This document shows positions 34,095 through 46,979 of a DNA stretch of 64,000 nucleotides, one piece after another. Origin of the DNA: Litomosoides sigmodontis (lineage: Eukaryota > Nematoda > Chromadorea > Rhabditida > Onchocercidae); NCBI GenBank assembly GCA_963070105.1, contig OY718803.1:6739823-6803822 (forward strand), written 5' to 3'. Numbering within the stretch: position 1 is the first letter of the stretch; the number at the start of each line of letters is the position of its first letter. The position numbers and the translations under genes were made by a program. The notes under the pieces were generated by a model. It had not been told where the DNA came from. It was given only the letters and a program-made list of their open reading frames with translations, and did no database searches.

Positions 34095-36496
34095 CAAAAT
34101 ATTTATAGCAACGGTAATGTTCAGCTACGCTCGCAAAATATTTGTCACTGTTCGATTTGCATCTCAGGTTCTAATCCAGCAGTGGAATGAGGGCTGGACT
34201 TCTACGCTAGTCCCTTGATCAGTTAGCAAAGTTCACCAAAAAAAGTAGAGTGCTTAACGCTGACTAATATTACCATAATGTAAAACAGTGAAATGGCACT
34301 TTGATTCTATTCATTTCACGTATTGGTTGAAGTGTTGCGAAGCGTACAACTACATAAGTTTTATTAATCAAAAACGAAAATCAAAAGTTGAAAAGCGACC
34401 GGACCGGACACTGTCTAACATTCTTGATTTTTGAAACCTCTTATACATGCCACCTTTTTATTTGGACAACAGGCAAGTTCTAGCCAGAATGTAAATAATT
34501 ATTAACCAAACCTTTACTGCGCAAGTTTTAACCAATACTTATCTGTGAAATGTACTCATCTGTTGCGATGGATTTGTTATGCTAAACAAATATCTAAAAA
34601 AAGTGTCGTTATCGGACCTAAATAATTATGCAATATTCTATGAGATAGACGTGCGGAAGGGAAATGACAAACGGATGGTAGTAACTCTCTGTTTCTTTTT
34701 GCAATCTATGAAAAGACCGAGGTCATAACGGAAAGAATCATTTGCGGCCTATTTGCTGAGGGACTGATCAATAATAATCAACTACTTTAGTCCTACCGAT
34801 CCGATTCTATATCCGTCACACCGTGCGTGAAATTCATCGTAAAGCGATTACCTAGGAATACTTCAAATGGCACAACAGTCAAGTGCTGCTGGTTAGTTCT
34901 TAGACTTTTTCGCTGGTTATCTGTTTCGAGGGACTTCCCATTTTGTTTCCTACTGCTCAGACTAATTTTAAGGTCACCCATATTTTCGAATTCGATTGTC
35001 CGGTTTACTGTCTTTCGAATGATTCTTTTGTTGGTCCGATCCCTCTAGAGACGCTTATCAGGCTATCAGACGACTGAATCGTCCCATCTAATCGATGGTT
35101 TTATTCTTTGCAAGGTATTTATTTCGGTAAAGACTCTCCGAGAGTGAATTCTCTTCCCTCTCTCTTTTTTTACGACAAAATATTTGTGAAGAACACAGTG
35201 CGGGTTACGGCAGAGGAAATTGAGCACTGAGGCAATAGACTGGGATTAAGCAATGTTTTGCTGAGGCGTGATACGAAACGACTTTAACGAGTGGCATCAA
35301 CACTACAACAATAGTAACAATAACCAGGAGGAAAAAACTTTTCGACAGAAAATATTACAGTGACGAAAGCATTTTATAAGATAAAACTGAAGGAATATAC
35401 TTACAAACGAAACTAAGATTGAGGGGTGAGAAGAGCACTGTATGAGTGGTACATAATGATTAACGATGAACTAAGTAATTGAGTTATTTGTTACACAAGC
35501 TGTAAAAAATTCATTACTTTTATTCTACTTCCTCAATTTTAGCAACGTCCAACAGAAACTTCTTGTGCATTTGCCATTGTAAATAAAAGTTAGCTTCTGA
35601 GCAGCAAGGCAGCAAACATGAAAGTCGTAAATATCACTTTGACTAATTGCTTTTTCTGCGTTCTATCCAGAACTCAGCAATAACATTTTAAAATATAACT
35701 AAAGTATTAATATTAACCCGTTGATGTCGGTGAGCGGAATGTGTAACAAATTCAAATTGCATAATTTCCTGCCTGAACCGTTCCGAAAATTCATGTACAG
35801 CGAATATGACCAAATACAAACAAAACATACGTAAAAAATGTAATAGTGTTACTCTTTTTGGAAACAAAAAAATGAGAGATGAAATAACTTTAAGAATACG
35901 ATGCCTAACAAAGACACAGCGACAAGAACAAAAAACGTAGTGAAGGGCAGAGTTAGCTGTTTATAACAATGCATCATTAACAAATGCACAGTTCTGAAGT
36001 AGTGAGAATTATTTCATCCAGTCAATATGACAACAACAGTCGCTCGATATTTCCAATGAACATAATTGCCTAAACGGTACTTCGGCCCACTTAATTCCAC
36101 TCTTTAATCATATAATATCCTATGTTACAGTACATCAGATACGATCGCACGGTGAAATCACTCTCGAAAATTTATGGAATTTCAAGACAATATTTGAAAA
36201 TTCTACATAAATTCTCAACATGTCCTGCCAAATTAATAACAACTATATGTTGTAATCACATTGTGAGTTTTAAAACTGGTTTGTTCATAAATAAACCTGA
36301 GTGATGGTACGACACGAGCCAAAAATAACTGAAACAGAAAGAAAGAAATGAGCTGTGGATATGCGAGGAAAAAAATTTTCGGAGATTCTACTAACTTGAT
36401 TTGGATATGCAAGACATTAACATCTTGCATTCTGAGTAAACAAGTTGGTTGGAACCTAATATATTCGTCGAACAACAATCTTTCCGCTTTTCCTTC

Positions 36497-39400
36497 CTAT
36501 TTAGGTGGAAATGTCGGTGGCATAAATATCCCTGGATAGCCTGAAAATATTACACAATTTGAAGATATAAAACATGTTGCTCAGTTTTCCTTAGACTAAC
36601 TGCATGATTGTGAAAGTTTTACAATTAGCAAGCACAAAAATTGATGTTAAGGAAGGAGTTCAGTGCCCACGATATCTTCTAGTAGAAAACATTTTCCAGA
36701 TAGGATACCTTATAATCGTTAATTAATGTTCATATAATCTAATTCAAGTACGCTGTGGAATCATGCATGGATTACTGAATTATTAATTACGGTATTATTC
36801 ATCGTTAAGATAAACTGATTATACATTCTCTAGAGAGGCGGTGTAGTCAATCAGAAATGTGATTTTTTATTGAACGTAGAAGTTATTTCATAAATTTTGA
36901 GAACTGATTAAAAGGAAACTTAACAGGCTGTTTTCGGCATGTAAATTCGTGCAACAACTACTACTTACCAAATGATGCGTGCAAAGCGGCCATTTGTTGT
37001 TCATAAGCTTGTTGTGCAACTGCATTCACAGAATTTGGCGGTCCGGTTATTGGAAAAGCTGCACCAAAACGTTGCATATACTGCATTTGTTGGTGCTGCT
37101 GTAACTGCGCAAAATAGGCCTGTAAGACATGAACTCAACGAGTAGATCGGTCGGTTTAAATATACCATCAAGAAGAAGTTGCTGAAATATTTCTATTCAC
37201 CTGTTGTTGTTGTTGTTGATGCTGCATGAAGTTCAATGCGGAAGACTGCGCATTTTGGGCACTTGCACTACGATCGCTGTTGTTCGAAGCATGTGGTTGA
37301 ATGCTGGCGAAAGAATTTGTTGAAGCAGCACTCTGACTTCCTAACTGTTGATGCACGGCTTGTTTTGCTGTTATATTATTACCTTTAACAAAGACTTATA
37401 TTTTAAAAACCTATTAATTAGGCGGTCCAACATTAAAAAAAGAATATAGCTGCGAGATAAACATCTGTTACTTTTGAGGACGAATGATGTTACTTTGATG
37501 TGCTCAGGAAAATTATCCACACATGCTACCAGTTAACTCCCAGCAAAAAAGCTTTGGAAACAGACCTATTCCTCCTTGCGATAGAGACTGAGAACCGGTG
37601 GAGGAAACAACCGAAGATGACTGACCAATGCTGTTGCTAAAATAAATTTTCTACGGAAAGTTTTAAAATAATAAGCATTAAAACACCGCGAGAGGAATGC
37701 AAGAAAATATGAAATCCTTATGGCTGAAAATGAAACCGTACCAAATAGTCACTGACCCTTCTTTAGATTGAAAAGGAATCAAATTTGGAGGGTTGGCCTT
37801 CAAATCATGAATTTTGTGCTTCGAAGTATGAGGCTGTGACATTCCTGGAGTTGTGGCATTACTTACTGACGGATTGATAAATGGTATGAAATATGGTTGT
37901 GCAAAAACTGAAGCAGAAGGAACATTTGACAAATTCGGTATAGAAATCGGGATAACGGAAGCATGACGCAATCCTAAAACTGCAAAATACTTACATTCTA
38001 TTTTAATATCATGCAACTAATTCATAACAACAATGATAAAATTAAAATGCCAATGTTTCAGTAATTTAAAGAATTACGTCTCACGGTGGAATTATTAGCA
38101 GCAACATCTTTAAGAAGCGACATTAGTTAAATAATAATATTAGAATATTGCAGCAACAATTGCTAGAAAAAGAAACCTGATGGGTCCATAAAGGATGGCG
38201 TAAAAGGACCAATAGTGTTTGTTTGTGGCTGTGTTTTCGTTTCGTTCTTTTTTGAGCCTGAAAAACTCGTCAGATCAGTTTAACAACAGATTCAACACTT
38301 CAATGATTTGAAATCTAAAATTGCTAGGCACACCTTTCTCACAGAATAATTAATAAAACGCATAAAAATAGACCATCGGAAGAGAAACCCTGATTCATTT
38401 CTGCTGATACTCGAGGAACAGATAACGTAGTAGCGATGGTGGTCGTTGATGAGCTTACAGGACAAAGCAAATTGGATGAACCGATTCCGCTCTTCGATAC
38501 AGCGATCATTTTTTCATCCTCGATTGACAAACTTCAATTACAAATATTTAATGGAGAAAAAAAGGCGTAAGTTCTCCTGTAATCAATTAGTTTTTTCGTT
38601 CAAGAGAATTAAGTAACCCAGTTACTCTAAGGTTGACAAGGACGGTCCACAAACGACAAGCAGAAATGCATCTGTAGAAACAAAAAGCAAAGTATCCTTG
38701 TATTTACAAAGCTGTAACAAACCTTAGTTGTTCTAGAGGAGCTTTTTCCGTGCTATTTACTAATTCTTTGATTCGATCCAAAGATCGCTCTTCTGATTTA
38801 TCGGCCACCTATGAATAAAGAAAATTCTATTTGGGTGATTTGTTATGCATTAAACACAAACCAACGAAAAATTATACATGTATTTCAGTCAGCTAAGTAT
38901 TTTAAGAACGTACCTCCTTTTCCAATGTGGGCGCATCATCCGAAATGTCCGAAAATGCAGGTGAAGCAGCGCCACCGTGAAGTGTCGTAGAAGCAACACT
39001 AAAAAATTCTTCAAAATCATTCTTTGACTTTGAAAGGCAGAGAATGTAACAACTTCAATAAAAAAAGAAAATAAAACTGTGCCAAAAGAAAAGATTTATA
39101 CCTAGTTGATGGCAGCATTCCGGAGTTGGAAATAACGCTATTTGATTGCTGCTCACGTGAGTGAGTTTCACCACTATTATTTGTCACCATTTTGCGAATC
39201 GCATCCAGTGCAGTAGGCATTTCATTCTGATTTGCTGCATTACTACTGAGCAATGTACCATATACTGAAAAACACGCTAATAATAAAAGAAGGAATTAGG
39301 TGCAACGTAAGAGATAATATTCAAAACCAATGCATCATTAGTGTAATTAGTGAGTTCTGCCCATATGAAGCCACTAAACAAGCTCCAGTAATAAGGACAT

Positions 39401-42400
39401 CTTTCTACCTTTGCTGATATTTGTATTCTTGGGACTTTTAACACCAAACGTTTTCTTTCCCTCAGTTTTTGCAGTCCCACTGCTTGTTTCGGTCTTCTGT
39501 GTGACAACCTACAAACATTATGCTGATAAATCTATTTTAAGCCTTTGCATATCACTTATTGCATAAAATTTTCACTAAGAACAGCTCGAATTATTCGTAC
39601 CCTGAAGAGCTCACTAATACTTTGTTCTTCATGGTTCGTCAGTGTTTTCGATAATTTCGGCTTCGGTGAAACTAAGTGGGTACTGTTTTCATCACCTCTG
39701 GATTTTCTTACTTCCGAAGCAATTTCTTCCGAGGAAATTGTACGAATCGGAGTTATTTCCCCGTCTGTCTCAACAGCAACATCTTTAGTGACGACTACAT
39801 TTGTCTGAGTACCCATAGTTTCAACATAGATCTGTAAATACCCCATGTTTTTAAAGTTATAAAGTTTAAATGTTAATTCGTTCTAAAAAATTGCTCAATT
39901 TATATTGTAACTATTTTTTACCGCTCTTCCTCCATCTTCTTTTACAAAGTGCGTATGGTAATGGACTGCCAATTGGGACTGAGTGTCATAGCGATGTTCA
40001 CAACCTGCTACCGGACAGGAATACATTGCAGATAAAACGCATTCGCGTAATTGAGATGAGCCATTATCTGTAGGGATCCCAAATGAACCAAGCGCAGATA
40101 TTGGATCATTACTTCCCGAAGTGAACCATGAAACCGGCGACTGAGACCTTTCTTCGTCTTGTAGATCCCCACCGACAGCTGAAATAATTCTATTTGTTGA
40201 AATTCACCACTCTAATAAAACAAAAAAGTGTATCGAAAAGCTTTTCATTTAATATATAATATCGGTTACTAAAATACTAAAATACCAAAAATATATCGAC
40301 TACTAAGATAGCAAACAGTAAGGGTAGAAACTCATATTCAGCCCAACATTCCACAACGTCTACATAAAAAAAGATAAGCCTTTTAACAAACAATTTTATC
40401 TAACAAAGCTGTCAGAGACAACATCTTTCGTTGTTCGGATCCGAAAATGTTATGTATACCAATATACTAACCCGCATGGGTAAGGAGTCATATACTTTTC
40501 ACTTTTATAGTATCAATTCTTCAAAACATAAGTTCGTTACAACTGCAATGCCTACACACTAGCGACTTGTAACTTAGCATGTAACTTACACTGTACATCA
40601 CTGGTTGAAGCACTTGATGGCCGACCAACATTTCCAATCAAAGGTTTTCTTCCAACTGTCTTAATTTCAGAAAAGCCGTTTGGTGGACAGACTGAGGAGC
40701 TTCTATTCGACCTTAAGAATTGATTTTTGATTTTATACCATTTTCAAACTTGCAAAAAAAATCATTAAATGAGATTATTATTAATTTCATTATGTTCGCA
40801 GAATCCAATAAGACTGATTCACAAGGAAAAAAAGCAGTAACACTTGCATATATGACGAAATAGAAAATGCGCACAAAATTTGAGACAGCGAAAAAAGTGC
40901 GTCATCATTAATTACATTTATACTGAATACAAATAATATTAAACAAGCCTTTTAGAATTAAGCCGTTGTTTCAATGGGCTACCACCATTTGTTTTATCAT
41001 GTGAACTGAACACGTCAAACCCGGATACACTGTTTGGTGTAGCAGATGTATTACCACATCTAAAACCACTCTTGCACTATATAAATCACTAAATGAAGGT
41101 AAAAAAATTATTACTGGACTATAATTACAAATTGAGGCTAGAAAATGTACTTACTTTTTACTCATATACGTATGTTGTAAAGGAGGCAAACCATCACCCA
41201 ATACACCATATAAATCATGCCCATTCCAATTTGTAACGTAATATAAATAATCTACAATTTTTCAGTCATATTTGTTTGAACTGAAGAAACAAACGGCAAA
41301 CGCAATATTTTAGCACGCTATCAATGTCTTGACCTGCACCGCATTTTTTGTTCCAAAATTTGGCTTTAATTTTCTGATGCTATGATCACAAAAATAATTC
41401 AAACACATTACACCAAGACAATGATAAAATTAAACCATAAAACTATAATGAACTTACTTGAAGCTTTTGCAAGTACAGAAATATTAAGACAGTGAGTTGA
41501 CCCAACTCTTAAGTCTATGTCGCCGTCATTAGTTTGGATGGACTTCACACTGACACATGTTGAGCGGTCTCGTATATTCTGTGGCTAAAACCAGTTGATT
41601 CGATCAACGGGATTTTTGAACGATTGCTATGTAAGTGTGACTGATTTATTTTCAATCCCTATGGACACCGTTTCTCGGGTGAAATTCTACAGGAAAATTG
41701 TCAAACACTCCTGTCCTTATATGAAACTAAATTGTGATTTCTCTTATTACAATATGTTGATTTCAAATTTCAAATAAGTGTGATATTCTTCTAAAGGATC
41801 TCCACCTTCCTATGTTATGATATAATTTCTGTATATAAATATTTTAAGTGTCATGATCTTTACCAAACTTGAATTCACGAGTAGTGCACTTTTCTATAAC
41901 TTACCGGTCTCTTCTTTTTCGCTGAACTAGCACCTGCAGAATTTATGCCTAGTTGAATAGCTCCCACATTAAAGGAGGGTGATGTGCTGCTGGGAGAAGC
42001 TTGACAGGTTTCATGTTCATCTCGCTCACTCACACGGCGTTTCTTTTTCCGTACGTTACTGCATGGAGAACTATGAGTTCTACAAACAAGTCAGCTTTAA
42101 TTTAGTTCAGTGATCCAAAACCATTACTCCAACTTAACATATCGTTTACTTACTCCAGTTTAGCTAATGAAAATAGAGAGCCACAAAAGAGACCCCAGGG
42201 AGTCTAAAAATAAAAGATGGAAGCGAAATAATGCCTCTTTATTACACTTAACATTTGCAAAAATTCATAATTATATAAATTCATCATACCATTATAAACT
42301 GCAGATACATAACGGCGTATGAGGGAAACGACTTATTCTACCTTCTGAACTTTACAAAAGAGCTTTCCAATGGAATTTGCAAGTGCAGAAGTAACTTATC

Positions 42401-44485
42401 ATGGTACACCACAATATATAATTCCGATTAAAATGTAAAATAGAAAGTACTTTTCATCGAAACAAAGATCGGACGAAAGATCTATTACATCCTTGTTAAT
42501 TAGATATCCGAAGCTCTTGAAAAAAAACATAGAGGTCGAAAAATGAAAAAAAAAATGAATTTCTAAAAATATTAAGAATATAAGAAGCTAACCCTGCATT
42601 TTTCAAGCCAACACCAACAGCGTTCTGCTGATCCAAATCTCTAGAATCTTCATCAAACTCTGTTTCCTTTAATTAAATTTTTGAATGCACCATCACCAAG
42701 TAATCAAAGTTATACACTAATAATGCAACAATAGTTAAACTATTAGAAAAACGAAATGCAATTAGAAACAGGTTACATTCGTACAACATGCCTCGTAATA
42801 AAATAATAGGAAAAAATATCCGTACCTTAAAATGTTGACATTTCTTCTCAAGTGATCATTAACATAATGTAACTGCTATATTTTATAATTCTTCAAATCT
42901 TACAATTCATGATGCTAAACCTGATTCAGACTGCACGAAAGTTTTTTTGATTCATAAGAATGATATGCCTGGATTTTTAATCAATTTCCAATAAAATATC
43001 CAAGACGTACATTTGTAGACGTTTGTATTTGCGGTGTATAAGACGAAGAGAGAACATGAGAGTTGTGTTCTTCAACCGTCACTGAATTTGTCACATTTGC
43101 TGGTCCTAAATTTTTCGTTTTTGCTTATCAAATAATTTTAAACCGGTAAAAAAGACGGTAAACTTCGAGATTCCAACTCAGATTTTGATTCAGATATTTG
43201 AAGTTCTACTTGGCCCAACTTCATTACCACACATCACTGCTTTGTGTGGAAACTATATGAATCAGCAATTTGAATTGTCTTCCATAAATGTAGTTTGCAT
43301 TTATTTTATTATTCTATTAAATATAATACTGAATCAAACAAAAGTGAAAGAATTAACAAATCAAATAGTGTCAGCAAATTAATTAATTACCTGGAGAAGT
43401 TACGTTCGAAGATACAGAAATATTAACAGCCAGCTGACGTGTGCTAGAATGCGGGGTGCTATATACAGCATGATGCTCAAACTGTTGCCCATGACGAAAT
43501 TTGCTCGTGCCAGCAGATCCAGCTTCAAAACTAGTATTTTGATATCCAGGCCTAAAATATACTTCATGTATAGGAATAAAATAAGAGGCTCCCTTTCCAC
43601 ATCAAATTAATATATTTATTAGACAAATGAACCAGTACCCGCAAAAACCAGTATATTTATTTCGAACTTTTAATCTTCATCAATTCGAATTTTTGTGTCA
43701 ATTCTAGGTAGACGGCAAAAAAACGTGACCATAAAGTGGTTCTGTTGATTCAATACATATGAATAAAATTCATAAATTTTTGCAAAAAAACACACCAGCT
43801 AGCTGGCTGGTGAACATTTACAGCGGTTGATTGCGCGTGCAAACTGTTACCCGTTTCTTCTTCATCATCGATTTCTCCCTCTTCTTTAGATACATCCTCA
43901 TTTCGCATTGAGCCTAGAGTTTTCTCAATTTAAAGTAAAATTTGGAAATACACTGCCTCGGATACAGGAGATACGAATCCAACACAGAGTCAAAGCCAAT
44001 ACTTGAAAAAAAAGTAATTACAATGAATTTTTCAGTAAACCTACCATCACCACGTTTTTCCCCATGAAATGAATACTGCCCACCACTATTGACTGGACTC
44101 TGTGTCCGCTTGATTGTCATTTTCAATCGATCATCCCGATGAACACCTTGAACTGCTTTTGGAATTGCACTTTCACAATAAAAATTCGGCTTTGGTTCAG
44201 GATCAACCGGATGACTTTCCACACCTATAACGGCTAAATGGGTATTATGAAATGGAGAATTTAAGTTTCTCATTTCTTATAATTTTTATTAAACATAAGC
44301 TGCTTTAAGAATTTACCATCTTCGGAACTTGGTGTTAATTCAACCGTTTTTTCGTAAGTGATCGTTTTGGCTGATGTTTCTGCACAACCTGCTTGGGATG
44401 AATGAGCACTGTCCAGAATAGCATCATCTATCATCAAACGACCCTCATCCTCGTCATAGGAATCACCCATCTTCTTTTCATTCAT
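36497..44485 (-). CDS. C2H2 zinc-finger protein of the ZNF608/ZNF609/scribbler family
   Basis: About 26 exons from 44317-44485 to 36497-36540 give a protein of roughly 1,100 residues. Three features support the family: a single C2H2 finger, CPVAGCEHRYDTQSQLAVHYHTH (shown as two parts CPVAGCEHRYD and TQSQLAVHYHTH), in exon 39923-40179; an earlier module with YLYYVTNWNGHDLYGVLGD (41155-41251), resembling the 'VNVTWRNKTYVGTLLD' block of ZNF609; and SPAFSDISDD (about 38915-38997), matching the ZNF609 box SPAYSDISDA. The N-terminus is acidic, a KKKRR basic cluster lies at 41905-42079, and the C-terminal third is Gln/Asn/Ser-rich with a short CAG/CAA run (37199-37370) before the end, GYPGIFMPPTFPPK. 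Fly scribbler/brakeless is a nuclear corepressor; a nuclear transcription role is inferred. Junctions near 42450-42513 and 40700-40945 are not settled, and the start could be the second ATG at 44470. Confidence 0.75.
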
Positions 44486-46278
44486 TGATAATTAAACCCA
44501 TTTCATATCAATATGGCTAATCATATGTTTCTAATATATGGATAACTAAAACTAAAAAAACAATGAAATTAAAAGTTGCAGAAAAATAACGCAAAATATC
44601 TACAAACGAAATGAAATCATAAAAACACGCAAAAATACAGATGATAAAAAATGAAATTTGAAAAGTGAAATAATGTGGTGGAAACTTAGCACAACTGTTA
44701 ATGTAAAGTCCATGCAGATTATATGATCTACAGCACTTGCTGTAACCACCTACAAGTGGGAAATTCTAAACCGGTATTAACACAAGCGAAATTTATACAC
44801 TTAGAGCGAAATGGATTATCACGATAGAATGCTTCACGGAGAAAGTACACGAACTATGGTACCGAGACAGAGATTCATGTACTTCACTGCCTTAATTATT
44901 CCGTGCTTTAATTTTCTTGGCGGTTTATCTACATGTTGTAATATTCTGCTAGTTCCATCCTAACTAAATTATTATGGCAAAAAAGACACCGAGGGACGAT
45001 GTCTATCTCAAGTGGATGATTCTTTCAGCAAGCAAACGGCGATTTCCAAGCTAAAATGTGGGATTAATACAAGGAGCAGCTATCAGTGAGATTGTTTGTT
45101 ATTGCTTTTCGTCGCTGCAGCGCCCATTCTAACCTTGTCCGATCGCGCAGCAGATGATAATAATAATAATTAGAGTCTTTCCATATCAATTAGTCAGTTT
45201 TAACAAGATAAGCCAAGTTAACATTGTAAGCAATTAAGTTTGATTTTAACTGAAACGTCGAGTAGAAGCGCTAAGTGCACACTGTTAAAATACAGGCGTA
45301 CCAGTCCGCTGCTAGCAACTCCATCCACTGATCATCCCTACCCATCCGATGGTCCATCGTTAATATCTTCTCAAATCATCTGCTTTATTTTACAACGAAA
45401 TTATATCAGCTCTGTTAACTTTCGTCCCGCATGACCGCACCATAGTAAGAAAGTGGAAGATTTTCGCGGAACAGCCGCGAGCAACCAGGGAACAACCAGG
45501 GACCATCGGGCAACAACCGCACTGCGCATTCCGACAAGAGCCCCATTGTCCCATGCGCACGTCATCGTTGTTATGCTGTTACATGTGTAACCTGACCATC
45601 TATTGCAGCCCGATGCAGCAGCCGAGATCGGGTCACATTCCCCGTGCGGACTGTGGGTGAGCCGTGGTTTTTGGCAGGTGTGAGTGATTGATATGCTTCT
45701 GAATGCTTGTTAAGTTGCGCAATGAGTGGCAATATTTACCGTAGTGAAGAGGTGGAGTGATCTAGTTGGAATATAAATGAAATGCAGCAGGAAAGGGACA
45801 CGTGATGCATGAAATGACGAGTGAAGCAGTCTCTGACAATAAATACGAAGTACCATTGACACAGCAAGTAATAGGTCTGTCACAGGACGGCATGGAACGC
45901 GACATCCCTCCAGGGCCTCTTCCTCCCCCACCCCACGCGCCCATCTTTTGTCAATAGTACTTTTCATAGTCATTAGAAATAAGCATTGGGGATTATGTAG
46001 ATTTTCTTCCTCGTCGATTTGCACTTGCACGTTTGTTCTGCCGTGGCACCGAGTGGGAGCGTCGACGCGTGCACGGCGGACGATTTCCGTACTGCATCCA
46101 AAATCGTTGTAAGCGCTTCACGACGCGCAACTGAAGTGACAAAGTGGTGGAGAGGAGCGAATAGCAATAGAGCTATGTCTAGATGCTTGTCACTGCGTCG
46201 CTTCGCTAAGTAACTATTTAGAAGTGGTAGAAGTTATCTTCGTACTTCACTTACGTGGTTTCGTTGGATAGAAATGAC
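44486..46278. other. Upstream region of the zinc-finger gene, with a GC-rich stretch
   Basis: About 1.8 kb. The part from about 45430 to 46200 is distinctly richer in G+C and CpG than the surroundings and includes imperfect repeats of aaccaggga near 45481-45512. Open frames at 45710-46213 on both strands overlap and match nothing. This is most easily read as promoter sequence, but an unrecognised non-coding exon cannot be excluded. Confidence 0.5.
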
Positions 46279-46743
46279 TCACAGAGATGGACTAATCTGT
46301 TCTTCCTGATTTAGCCCAAAAGTTACGTGAGAGAGAAAGAGAGACAGTTTACTGCTTAACGTTTCAGTTTCAATCATTTCAATCGCTGAAAGCGAACACA
46401 TATCGCAGTGATCTGACCTCTGACATGAAAGTAATGTTTCAAGAAGGGAGCTAACCGTTGTGTGAGGTTCAAGGGGAAACGATTGCGTATAGTAGTTTGC
46501 CATTTGCTTTTCCAGAGCTTCAGCCGGATGAGGGACAGGGATTTCACGGCGTATTTCTACTTCTCCTTGTTGGTTAAGCTTCGTTACGAATATCCTTCCC
46601 ATAGCTTTTCCATTTCGCCTGTTCTGTGTGAGTGAATGGACCATTTGCTCGAGCTCATCCATGTCTCTGATCAAATTTCGTTCTCCGCACCCACATTCGC
46701 ACTCCATCTCGATGACTCTTGTACACTTTCTATCTGCGAGTTC
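46279..46743 (-). CDS. Unidentified coding exon (possible alternative 3' exon of cyclin E or separate small gene)
   Basis: An open reading frame of about 150 codons follows a good acceptor (tcttttttag on the - strand, AG just above 46743) and ends at the stop at 46279. It reads ELADRKCTRVIEMECECGC, then a charged helical stretch with RNLIRDMDELEQMVHSLTQ, then IFVTKLNQQGEVEIRREI. I do not recognise it. The acceptor is phase 0 and can join in frame to an internal donor (CTG CAG|gtatct, near 47047) of the last cyclin E exon, which would replace the last 22 or so residues of cyclin E. Alternatively it is the body of a small downstream gene whose first exon I did not find. A possible donor (TGT CAG|gtcaga) lies near 46426. 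Confidence 0.4.
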   Translation of the reverse strand, partial: ELADRKCTRVIEMECECGCGERNLIRDMDELEQMVHSLTQNRRNGKAMGRIFVTKLNQQGEVEIRREIPVPHPAEALEKQMANYYTQSFPLEPHTTVSSLLETLLSCQRSDHCDMCSLSAIEMIETETLSSKLSLFLSHVTFGLNQEEQISPSL

Positions 46744-46979
46744 CTAAAAAAGACGGTAATCGGAAGAATGGAATCGATCTCATCAGCCGTGACATCTAAT
46801 TGCTTGATATCTAGTCTAATCTCACCAGTCGTCAATCCTGACTAATCACTCAATTTGGTGAAACGCGACAATCAGATTTTCTACTTAGTGGTACCATTAT
46901 TTGCCTTAAATTATCATCGTTGTTAACATATAGTAACATGTGTTACGGTTTTCCGTTGCAATCGCGAGGATCATAGCAA

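Larger units (their letters stand above)
31608..36496. other. Long intergenic region upstream of myosin VI
   Basis: Nearly 4.9 kb between the myosin VI start and the 3' end of the zinc-finger gene. Near its myosin side it contains a CT-rich tract (32364-32424) and a stretch of higher GC at about 33.0-33.8 kb. A short direct repeat lies at 34046-34094. Open frames here are short, overlap on both strands and match nothing known. Promoter or untranslated exons of myosin VI and a 3' UTR on the other side are the likeliest content. Confidence 0.55.

Noticed and set aside
34160..34190. T-loop-like ggttctaatcc that could mark a tRNA
   Set aside because: No matching A box, acceptor stem or anticodon stem could be found on either strand.
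45710..46213. Overlapping open frames on both strands in the GC-rich stretch
   Set aside because: High GC lowers stop frequency; there is no homology, no splice context and no conserved motif.
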